Source: Haliclystus octoradiatus (lineage: Eukaryota; Cnidaria; Staurozoa; Stauromedusae; Haliclystidae). From it: 64,000 bases of DNA. A program made the position numbers and the translations under genes. The notes below the pieces were generated by a model. The model was not told where the DNA came from. It saw nothing but the letters and a program-made list of their open reading frames with translations, and did not search any database. How positions within the stretch are numbered: position 1 is the first letter of the stretch; every line of letters begins with the position of its first letter. This document shows, in pieces, positions 12,004 through 22,080 of this stretch. The DNA lies in assembly GCA_916610825.1 (NCBI GenBank), contig OU744454.1:9116922-9180921 (forward strand). The letters run 5' to 3'.

Positions 12004-13266
12004 TGGGAAATGAAAATTTTAAAAAACAATGCCTTTTTTTTAAGGGTATTCAAAAAAAACCAAAATATTGCCCAATTCTCAAGGAATTCGAAAACGACCA
12101 AAAACGGACCAAAAACAATACCTACTTCTTTTGGGAATCAAAAATGACCACGAAAATGCCCATTGCTCTTGAGAAATGAAAATTACCAGAAACAGATCCC
12201 AATTCACTTGGGAATTGAAAATTATAAAAAACAATGCAAAATTCCCAAGAGAATTGGAAAAGACCAAAAACAATGCCTAATTCTTAAGTCATTTTAAAAC
12301 GACCAAAAATGGACCAAAAACGGACCAAAAACAATACCTAATTCTCTTGGGAAATAAAAATTACAAAAAACAATGCCCAGTTCCCTTGTAAATTGAAACT
12401 TATAAAAAACGATGCAAAAATCCCTTGAAAATTGAAAACTTCAAAAAGCAATCCTTTTTTTTCAAGGGAATTGATAAAGACAAAAAACAATGCCTAATTC
12501 TCAAGGAATTTTAAAACGATCAAAAATGGACAAAAAACGGACCAAAAAAATACCCAGTTCCCTTGTAAATTAAAAATTATAAAAAACAATGCCAAATTCC
12601 CTTGTGAATTGAAAATTATTAAAAACAACGCCAAATTCCCTTGTGGATTGCAAATTTTCAAAACAATGCCAAATTCCTCCATGGGAAATTAAAATTTTAA
12701 AAAACAATCCCAAATTCACTTTTGAAGTGAAAATTTCAAAAAACATTGCCTCTTTCCTAAGAAAATTGAAAAAGACCAAAAACAATACTTTATTCTCTTG
12801 GGAACTAAAAATTACAAAAAACAATGCCCAGTTCCCTTGCTAATTGAAAATTATAAAAAACAATGCTAAATTCTCTTGAGAAATGAAAATGTCAAAAAGC
12901 AATGCCTTTTTCTTGAGGGTATTCAAAAAAACCAAAATAATGCCCAATTCTCAAGGAATTTCAAAACAAGCAAGAACGGACCAAAAACAATACTTAATTC
13001 CCTTGGGAATTAATAATTAAAGAAAACAATGCCATTATTTGTCAAGGAATTTTAAAACGACCAAAAATGGACCAAAAACGAACCAAAAACAAAACGTAAT
13101 TCCCTTGCCAAATAAAAATTACAAACAACAATGCCCAGTTCCCTTGTAAATTAAAAAATATGAAACACAATGCCAAAACCCCTTAAGAATTGAAAATTGC
13201 AAAAAACAATGCCTTTTTTTCAAAAGAACTGATAAAGACCAAAAACAATGCCTAATTCTCGAAGAA
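12004..13266. repeat. Transition tandem pair, unit b (1397 bp between anchors)
   Basis: Second member of the pair. The CCATTATTTG anchors at 11635 and 13032 are 1397 bp apart because exactly 39 bp, one monomer, is absent at 12554/12555 relative to 11119-11157. After about 13256 the parallel ends: CCTAATTCTCGAAGAA continues into TTTCAAAACGACC of the 1483-bp HOR instead of the CTTTGAAACG form. Confidence 0.85.
12554..12555. other. Exact one-monomer (39-bp) deletion junction
   Basis: ATACC is followed directly by CAGTTCCC. In the tandem partner, 39 bp (11119-11157) separate the same flanks, and the missing block begins and ends at equivalent monomer positions. This accounts fully for the drop in offset from 1436 to 1397 bp between the two transition units. 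Confidence 0.9.
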
Positions 13267-14364
13267 TTTCAAAACGACCAACAACGGATCAACATCGGAT
13301 CAAAAACAATACTTAATTCCTTTTGGAATCAATCATGACCACAAAAATGCCCATTTCTCTTAGGGAATGAAAATTACAAAAAAAAATTTTAAATTCACTT
13401 GGGTCTTGAGATTTACTAAAAACAATGCCCAATTATATTTAGAATTGAAAATTAAAATATACAATGCCAAATTCCGTTGGGAATTAATAATTACAAAAAG
13501 AATGCATGATTCACAAGGAATTTGAGCACTACCTAAAACGGACTAAAAACGGACCAAAAACAATACCTAATTTTCTCGGGACTCAAAAGTGACCACAAAA
13601 ATGCCCATTTCTCTTGTGAAATGAAAATTACAAAAAACAATTCACATTTCACTTGGGAATTGAAAATTACAAAAAACAATGTTTTTTTCTTAAGGGTATT
13701 AAAAAAAACCAAAATAATGCCTAATTCTCAAGGAATTTGAAAACGACAAAAAATGGACCAAAAATATTACCTAATTCTTTTGGGGATAAAATATTACAAA
13801 AAACAATGCTCAGCTCCCTTGAGAATTGAAAATTATCAAAAACAACGCCAAATTCCCTTGAGAATTGAAAATTTTCAAAAACAATTCCAAATTCCCCCAT
13901 TGAAATAAAAATTTTAAAAACAATGCCAAATTCACTTTTGAAGTGAAAATTTCAAAAAACATTGCCTCTTTCCTAAGAAAATTGAAAAAGGCCAAAAACA
14001 ATACCTTATTCTCTTGGGAACTAAAAATTACAAAAAATAATGCCCAGTTCCCTTGCTAATTGAAAATTATAAAAAACAATGCTAAATTCTCTTGGGAAAT
14101 GAAAATGTCAAACAGAAATGCTTTTTCTTAAGGGTATTAAAAAAAACCAAAATAATGCCTAATTCTCAAGGAATTTCAAAACAACGAAAACGGAACAAAA
14201 ACAATACTTAATTCTCTTGGGAATTAATAATTAAAGAAAACAATGCCATTATTTGTCAAGGAATTTTAAAACGACCAAAAATGGACCAAAAACGAACCAA
14301 AAACAAAACGTAATTCCCTTGCCAAATAAAAATTACAAACAACAATGCCCAGTTCCCTTGTAAA
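13267..14364. repeat. Last 1483-type fragment before the second HOR family
   Basis: From about 13267 the sequence follows the first HOR again, with GACCAACAACGGATCAACATC near 13275 and TCTTGAGATTTACT near 13403. It then runs through the TTGGGGATAAAA module near 13780 and the anchor at 14246. Markers here, such as CCCCCATTGAAAT near 13893 and AAAAAGGCCAAAAAC near 13985, are the forms fixed in all later units. This stretch is therefore the direct donor or sister of the tails of the later units. Confidence 0.8.
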
Positions 14365-16254
14365 TTAAAAATTATGAAACACAATGCCAAAACCCCTTAA
14401 GAATTGAAAATTGCAAAAAACAATGCCTTTTTTCCAAAAGAATTGATAAAGACCAAAAACAATGCCTAATTCTCCAAGAACTTTGAAACGACCAAAAAAG
14501 GACCAAAAACGGACCAAAAGCAATACCTTATTCTCTTGGGAACTAAAAATTACAAAAAACAATGCCCAGTTCCCTTGCTAATTGAAAATTATAAAAAACA
14601 ATGCTAAATTCTTTTGGGAAATGAAAATTTTAAAAAACAATGCCTTTTTTTTAAGGGTATTCAAAAAAAAAAAAAAATTTTGCCTAATTCTCAAAGAATT
14701 TGAAAACGACCAAAAACGGACCAAAAACAATACCTACTTCCTTTGGGAACCAAAAATGACCACAAAAATGCCCATTGATCTTGAGAAATGAAAATTACAA
14801 GAAACAGATCCCAATTCACTTGAGAATTGAAAATTTTAAAAAACAATGCAAAATTCCCAAGAGAATTGAAAAAGACCAAAAACAATGCCTAATTCTTAAG
14901 TCATTCAAAAACGACCAAAATTGGACCAAAAACGGACTAAAAACAATACCTAATTCCCTTGGGAAATAAAAATTACAAAAAACAATGCCCAGTTCTCTTG
15001 TAAATTAAAACTTATAAAAAACAATGCAAAAATCCCTTGAGAATTGAAAACTTCAAAAAACAATCCTTTTTTTCCAAGAGAATTGATAAAGACCAAAAAC
15101 AATGCCCAATTCTCAAGGAATTTTAAACCGAACAAAACTGGATAAAAACGGATCAAAAAAATACCTTATTATCTTGAGAAATTAAAATTACAAAAAACAA
15201 TGCCGAGTTCCCTTGGGAATTGAAAATTACAAAAAACAATGCGTAATTCTCGAAGAATTTTAAAACGACCGAAAAAGGACCAAAAACGGACCAAAAACAA
15301 TACCTAATTCCCTTGGGAAATAAAAATTACAAAAAACAATGCCCAGTTCCCTTGTAAATTAAAAATTATAAAAAACAATGTCAAAATCTCTTGAGAAATG
15401 AAAACTTCAAAACACAATGCCTTTTTTCCAAGGGAATTAATAAAGAACAACAACAATTCCTAATTCTCGAAGAATTCTAAAACGACCAACAACGGATCAA
15501 AAACAATACTTAATTCCTTTTGGAATCAATCATGACCACAAAAATGCCCATTTCTCTTAGGGAATGAAAATTACAAAAAACAATTTCAAATTCACTTGGG
15601 TCTTGAGATTTACTAAAAACAATGCCCAATTATCTTTAGAATTGAAAATTAAAATATACAATGCCAAATTCCGTTGGGAATAAATAATTACAAAAAGCTC
15701 AGCTCCCTTGAGAATTGAAAATTATCAAAAACAACGCCAAATTCCCTTGAGAATTGAAAATTTTCAAAACAATGCCAAATTCCCCCATTGAAATTAAAAT
15801 TTTAAAAACAATGCCAAATTCACTTTTGAAGTGAAAATTTCGAATAACATTGCCTCTTTCCTAAGAAAATTGAAAAAGGCCAAAAACAATACCTTATTCT
15901 CTTGGGAACTAAAAATTACAAAAAATAATGCCCAGTTCCCTTGCTAATTGAAAATTATAAAAAACAATGCTAAATTCTCTTGGGAAATGAAAATGTCAAA
16001 AAGCAATGCCTTTTTCTTAAGGGTATTCAAAAAAACCAAAATAATGCCTAATTCTCAAGGAATTTCAAAACAACGAAGAACGGAACAAAAACAATACTTA
16101 ATTCTCTTGGGAATTAATAATTAAAGAAAACAATGCCATTATTTGTCAAGGAATTTTAAAACGACCAAAAATGGACCAAAAACGAACCAAAAACAAAACG
16201 TAATTCCCTTGCCAAATAAAAATTACAAACAACAACGCCCAGTTCCCTTGTAAA
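14365..16254. repeat. HOR unit 2, 1890 bp (S-length with 308-bp deletion)
   Basis: Begins at the ATTATGAAACAC head. It follows the first half of an L unit to a long A-run near 14660-14680, then switches to the second-half form (TTTTGCCTAATTCTCAAAG). Its hybrid point therefore differs from that of the other S units. A 308-bp segment equivalent to 19017-19324 is missing at 15696/15697. Adding it back gives 2198 bp, the S length. Confidence 0.9.
15696..15697. other. 308-bp deletion junction
   Basis: ATTACAAAAA runs into GCTCAGCTCCC. In unit 3 the corresponding sites are 19017 and 19325. Both parental sites share ATTACAAAAA, so the join is homologous at about 10 bp. The deletion removes the GCATGATTCACAAGG and TTTTCTCGGGAC monomers from unit 2. 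Confidence 0.88.
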
Positions 16255-17090
16255 TTAAAAATTATGAAACACAATGCCAAAACCCCTTAAGAATTGAAAA
16301 TTGCAAAAAACAATGCCTTTTTTCCAAAAGAATTGATAAAGACCAAAAACAATGCCTAATTCTCCAAGAACTTTGAAACGACCAAAAAAGGACCAAAAAC
16401 GGACCAAAAGCAATACCTTATTCTCTTGGGAACTAAAAATTACAAAAAACAATGCCCAGTTCCCTTGCTAATTGAAAATCATAAAAAACAATGCTAAATT
16501 CTTTTGGGAAATGAAAATTTTAAAAAACAATGCCTTTTTTTTAAGGGTATTAAAAAAAAACCAAAATATTACCCAATTCTCAAGGAATTCGAAAACGACC
16601 AAAAACGGACCAAAAACAATACCTACTTCTTTTGGGAACCAAAAATGACCACAAAAATGCCCATTGCTCTTGAGAAATGAAAATTACAAGAAACAGATCC
16701 CAATTCACTTGGGAATTGAAAATTATAAAAAACAATGCAAAATTCCCAAGAGAATTGGAAAAGAACAAAAACAATGCCTAATTCTTAAGTCATTTTAAAA
16801 CGACCAAAAATGGACCAAAAACGGATCAAAAACAATACCTAATTCTCTTGTGAAATAAAAATTACAAAAAACAATGCCCAGTTCCCTTGTAAATTGAAAC
16901 TTATAAAAAACAATGCAAAAATCCCTTGAAAATTGAAAACTTCAAAAAGCAATCCTTTTTTTTCAATTGATAAAGACAAAAAACAATGCCCAATTCTCAA
17001 GGAATTTTAAAACGATCAAAAATGGACAAAAAACGGACCAAAAAAATACCTAATTCCCTTGAAAAATTAAAATTACAAAAAACAATGCCC
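15780..17090. repeat. Internal half-repeat of the L family, left copy
   Basis: Aligned by eye, this stretch parallels about 17215-18530 at an offset of 1431 bp, sharing GTCAAAAAGCAATGCC, the CCATTATTTG anchor and the ATGAAACAC head. It gives about 1.3 kb of homology within an L context, ample for unequal exchange. S units behave as products of exchange in this interval. The left limit is approximate because all monomers in the array resemble one another. Confidence 0.8.
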
Positions 17091-17214
17091 AGTTCCCTTG
17101 TAAATTAAAAATTATAAAAAACAATGCCAAATTCCCTTGTGAATTGAAATTTATTAAAAACAACGCCAAATTCCCTTGTGAATTGCAAATTTTCAAAACA
17201 ATGCCAAATTCCTC

Positions 17215-18530
17215 CATGGGAAATTAAAATTTTAAAAAACAATCCCAAATTCACTTTTGAAGTGAAAATTTCAAAAAACATTGCCTCTTTCCTAAGAAAA
17301 TTGAAAAAGACCAAAAACAATACTTTATTCTCTTGGGAACTAAAAATTACAAAAAACAATGCCCAGTTCCCTTGCTAATTGAAAATTATAAAAAACAATG
17401 CTAAATTCTCTTGGGAAATGAAAATGTCAAAAAGCAATGCCTTTTTCTTGAGGGTATTCAAAAAAACCAAAATAATGCCCAATTCTCAAGGAATTTCAAA
17501 ACAAGCAAGAACGGACCAAAAACAATACTTAATTCCCTTGGGAATTAATAATTAAAGAAAACAATGCCATTATTTGTCAAGGAATTTTAAAACGACCAAA
17601 AATGGACCAAAAACAAACCAAAAACTAAACGTAATTCCCTTGCCAAATAAAAATTACAAACAACAATGCCCAGTTCCCTTGTAAATCAAAAAATATGAAA
17701 CACAATGCCAAAACCTCTTAAGAATTGAAAATTGCAAAAAACAATGCCTTATTTTCAAAAGAACTGATAAAGACCAAAAACAATGCCTAATTCTAGAAGA
17801 ACTTTGAAACGACCAAAAAAGGACCAAAAACGGACCAAAAGCAATACCTTATTCTCTTGGGAACTAAAAATTAAAAAAAACAATGCCCAGTTCCCTTGCT
17901 AATTGAAAATTATAAAAAACAATGCTAAATTCTCTTGGGAAATGAAAATTTCAAAAAACAATGCCTTTTTCTTAAGGGTATTCAAAAAAAAACAAAATTT
18001 TGCCTAATTCTCAAAGAATTTGAAAACGACTAAAAACGGACCAAAAACAATACCTACTTCCTTTGGGAACCAAAAATGACCACAAAAATGCCCATTGATC
18101 TTGAGAAATGAAAATTACAAGAAACAGATCCCAATTCACTTGAGAATTGAAAATTATAAAAAACAATGCAAAATTCCCAAGAGAATTGAAAAAGACCAAA
18201 AACAATGCCTAATTCTCAAGTCATTTAAAAAGACCAAAATTGGACCAAAAACGGACTAAAAACAATACCTAATTCCCTTGGGAAATAAAAATTACAAAAA
18301 ACAATGCCCAGTTCTCTTGTAAATTAAAACCTATAAAAAACAATGCAAAAATCCCTTGAGAATTGAAAACTTCAAAAAACAATCCTTTTTTTCCAAGAGA
18401 ATTGATAAAGACCAAAAACAATGCCCAATTCTCAAGGAATTTTAAAACGACCAAAACTGGACAAAAAACGGATCAAAAAAATACCTTATTCCCTTGATAA
18501 ATTAAAATTACAAAAAACAATGCCGAGTTC
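17215..18530. repeat. Internal half-repeat of the L family, right copy
   Basis: Right member of the 1431-bp direct repeat in the L unit. It differs from the left copy at linked positions (AAATATGAAAC, AAACCTCTT, TTCTAGAAG, CTACTTCCTTTGGG), so hybrid units can be recognised. The same pair occurs in units 5, 9, 17, 18 and 20. Confidence 0.8.
17250..17266. other. Second hairpin motif, TTCACTT-TTG-AAGTGAA
   Basis: Perfect 7-bp arms around a 3-nt centre, in the CCATGG-bearing module of L units and in the tail of every second-family unit. In copies 1 and 2 of the 1483-bp HOR one arm is mutated (AAGTCAA near 1158-1164). The motif is also a breakpoint: at 3859 and near 9485 the right arm is missing and the left arm joins a different module. 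Confidence 0.75.
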
Positions 18531-19882
18531 CCTTGGGAATTGAAAATTACAAAAAACAATGCCTAATTCTCGAAGAATTTTAAAACGACCGAAAAAGGAC
18601 CAAAAACGGACCAAAAACAATACCTAATTCCCTTGGGAAATAAAAATTACAAAAAACAATGCCCAGTTCCCTTGTAAATTAAAAATTATAAAAAACAATG
18701 CCAAAATCTCTTGAGAAATGAAAACTTCAAAACACAATGCCTTTTTTCCAAGGGAATTAATAAAGAACAACAACAATTCCTAATTCTCGAAGAATTCTAA
18801 AACGACCAACAACGGATCAAAAACAATACTTAATTCCTTTTGGAATCAATCATGACCACAAAAATGCCCATTTCTCTTAGGGAATGAAAATCACAAAAAA
18901 CAATTTCAAATTCACTTGGGTCTTGAGATTTACTAAAAACAATGCCCAATTATCTTTAGAATTGAAAATTAAAATATACAATGCCAAATTCCGTTGGGAA
19001 TTAATAATTACAAAAAGAATGCATGATTCACAAGGAATTTAAGCACGACCTAAAACGGACTAAAAACGGACCAAAAACAATACCTAATTTTCTCGGGACT
19101 CAAAAGTGACCACAGAAATGCCCATTTCTCTTGTGAAATGAAAATTACAAAAAACAATTCACATTTCACTTGGGAATTGAAAATTACAAAAAACAATGTT
19201 TTTTTCTTAAGGGTATTAAAAAAAACCAAAACAATGCCTAATTCTCAAGGAATTTGAAAACGACAAAAAATGAACCAAAAATATTACCTAATTCTTTTGG
19301 GGATAAAATATTACAAAAAACAATGCTCAGCTCCCTTGAGAATTGAAAATTATCAAAAACAACGCCAAATTCCCTTGAGAATTGAAAATTTTCAAAACAA
19401 TGCCAAATTCCCCCATTGAAATTAAAATTTTAAAAACAATGCCAAATTCACTTTTGAAGTGAAAATTTCGAAAAACATTGCCTCTTTCCTAAGAAAATTG
19501 AAAAAGGCCAAAAACAATACCTTATTCTCTTGGGAACTAAAAATTACAAAAAATAATGCCCAGTTCCCTTGCTAATTGAAAATTATAAAAAACAATGCTA
19601 AATTCTCTTGGGAAATGAAAATGTCAAAAAGCAATGCCTTTTTCTTAAGGGTATTCAAAAAAACCAAAATAATGCCTAATTCTCAAGGAATTTCAAAACA
19701 ACGAAGAACGGAACAAAAACAATACTTAATTCTCTTGGGAATTAATAATTAAAGAAAACAATGCCATTATTTGTCAAGGAATTTTAAAACGACCAAAAAT
19801 GGACCAAAAACGAACCAAAAACAAAACGTAATTCCCTTGCCAAATAAAAATTACAAACAACAACGCCCAGTTCCCTTGTAAA

Positions 19883-22080
19883 TTAAAAATTATGAAACAC
19901 AATGCCAAAACCCCTTAAGAATTGAAAATTGCAAAAAACAATGCCTTTTTTCCAAAAGAATTGATAAAGACCAAAAACAATGCCTAATTCTCCAAGAACT
20001 TTGAAACAACCAAAAAAGGACCAAAAACGGACCAAAAGCAATACCTTATTCTCTTGGGAACTAAAAATTACAAAAAACAATGCCCAGTTCCCTTGCTAAT
20101 TGAAAATCATAAAAAACAATGCTAAATTCTTTTGGGAAATGAAAATTTTAAAAAACAATGCCTTTTTTTTAAGGGTATTAAAAAAAAACCAAAATATTGC
20201 CCAATTCTCAAGGAATTCGAAAACGACCAAAAACGGACCAAAAACAATACCTACTTCTTTTGGGAACCAAAAATGACCACAAAAATGCCCATTGCTCTTG
20301 AGAAATGAAAATTACAAGAAACAGATCCCAATTCACTTGGGAATTGAAAATTATAAAAAACAATGCAAAATTCCCAAGAGAATTGGAAAAGACCAAAAAC
20401 AATGCCTAATTCTTAAGTCATTTTAAAACGACCAAAAATGGACCAAAAACGGATCAAAAACAATACCTAATTCTCTTGTGAAATAAAAATTACAAAAAAC
20501 AATGCCCAGTTCCCTTGTAAATTGAAACTTATAAAAAACAATGCAAAAATCCCTTGAAAATTGAAAACTTCAAAAAGCAATCCTTTTTTTTCAAGGGGAT
20601 TGATAAAGACAAAAAACAATGCCTAATTCTCAAGGAATTTTAAAACGATCAAAAATGGACAAAAAACGGACCAAAAAAATACCTAATTCCCTTGATAAAT
20701 TAAAATTACAAAAAACAATGCCGAGTTCCCTTGGGAATTGAAAATTACAAAAAACAATGCGTAATTCTCGAAGAATTTTAAAACGACCGAAAAAGGACCA
20801 AAAACGGACCAAAAACAATACCTAATTCCCTTGGGAAATAAAAATTACAAAAAACAATGCCCAGTTCCCTTGTAAATTAAAAATTATAAAAAACAATGCC
20901 AAAATCTCTTGAGAAATGAAAACTTCAAAACACAATGCCTTTTTTCCAAGGGAATTAATAAAGAACAACAACAATTCCTAATTCTCGAAGAATTCTAAAA
21001 CGACCAACAACGGATCAAAAACAATACTTAATTCCTTTTGGAATCAATCATGACCACAAAAATGCCCATTTCTCTTAGGGAATGAAAATTATAAAAAACA
21101 ATTTCAAATTCACTTGGGTCTTGAGATTTACTAAAAACAATGCCCAATTATCTTTAGAATTGAAAATTAAAATATACAATGCCAAATACCGTTGGGAATT
21201 AATAATTACAAAAAGAATGCATGATTCACAAGGAATTTAAGCACGACCTAAAACGGACTAAAAACGGACCAAAAACAATACCTAATTTTCTCGGGACTCA
21301 AAAGTGACCAAAGAAATGCCCATTTCTCTTGTGAAATGAAAATTACAAAAAACAATTCACATTTCACTTGGGAATTGAAAATTACAAAAAACAATGTTTT
21401 TTTCTTAAGGGTATTAAAAAAAACCAAAACAATGCCTAATTCTCAAGGAATTTGAAAACGACAAAAAATGGACCAAAAATATTACCTAATTCTTTTGGGG
21501 ATAAAATATTACAAAAAACAATGCTCAGCTCCCTTGAGAATTGAAAATTATCAAAAACAACGCCAAATTCCCTTGAGAATTGAAAATTTTCAAAACAATG
21601 CCAAATTCCCCCATTGAAATTAAAATTTTAAAAACAATGCCAAATTCACTTTTGAAGTGAAAATTTCGAAAAACATTGCCTCTTTCCTAAGAAAATTGAA
21701 AAAGGCCAAAAACAATACCTTATTCTCTTGAGAACTAAAAATTACAAAAAATAATGCCCAGTTCCCTTGCTAATTGAAAATTATAAAAAACAATGCTAAA
21801 TTCTCTTGGGAAATGAAAATGTCAAAAAGCAATGCCTTTTTCTTAAGGGTATTCAAAAAAACCAAAATAATGCCTAATTCTCAAGGAATTTCAAAACAAC
21901 GAAGAACGGAACAAAAACAATACTTAATTCTCTTGGGAATTAATAATTAAAGAAAACAATGCCATTATTTGTCAAGGAATTTTAAAACGACCAAAAATGG
22001 ACCAAAAACGAACCAAAAACAAAACGTAATTCCCTTGCCAAATAAAAATTACAAACAACAATGCCCAGTTCCCTTGTAAA
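19883..22080. repeat. HOR unit 4, type S (2198 bp)
   Basis: One head only. It follows the first half of L until about 20680, where AATTCCCTTGATAAATT and CCGAGTTCCC show the switch to second-half-like sequence, and it lacks the CCATGG module. The length equals L minus 1431 bp. A private variant AAACAACC near 20006 replaces AAACGACC. The tail has the beta markers (GACCAAAG near 21308, TGGACC near 21469, TTGAGAACT near 21729, CAATGCCCAG near 22060). Confidence 0.93.

Larger units (their letters stand above)
16255..19882. repeat. HOR unit 3, type L (3628 bp)
   Basis: Long unit with two homologous half-units: the heads at 16264 (ATTATGAAAC) and 17695 (AATATGAAAC) are 1431 bp apart. The halves are told apart by linked differences: AAACCCC/AAACCTC, CAAAAGAATTG/CAAAAGAACTG, TTCTCCAAG/TTCTAGAAG and CTACTTCTTT/CTACTTCCTT. 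L-specific marks are TTTCAATTGATAAAG near 16963 (AGGG lost from TCAAGGGAATTG) and the CCATGG module near 17214. The tail carries the alpha markers listed in the haplotype finding. Confidence 0.93.

Noticed and set aside
13256..13275. Heat-shock element (TTCTCGAAGAATT) as a regulatory site
   Set aside because: Two pentamers fit but the third is out of spacing. The motif is better read as one of the monomer dyads.
16960..16980. Rho-independent terminators from dyad plus T-run (for example TTTTTTTTTCAATTG)
   Set aside because: Short dyads and homopolymers are everywhere in the repeat, arms are at most 7 bp and AT-rich, and there is no transcription unit to terminate.
17105..17378. Conserved overlapping pair: 84-codon minus frame and 66-codon plus frame in the CCATGG module
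   Set aside because: The nucleotide sequence as a whole is conserved between copies, so conservation of both frames is automatic. Neither resembles a known protein.
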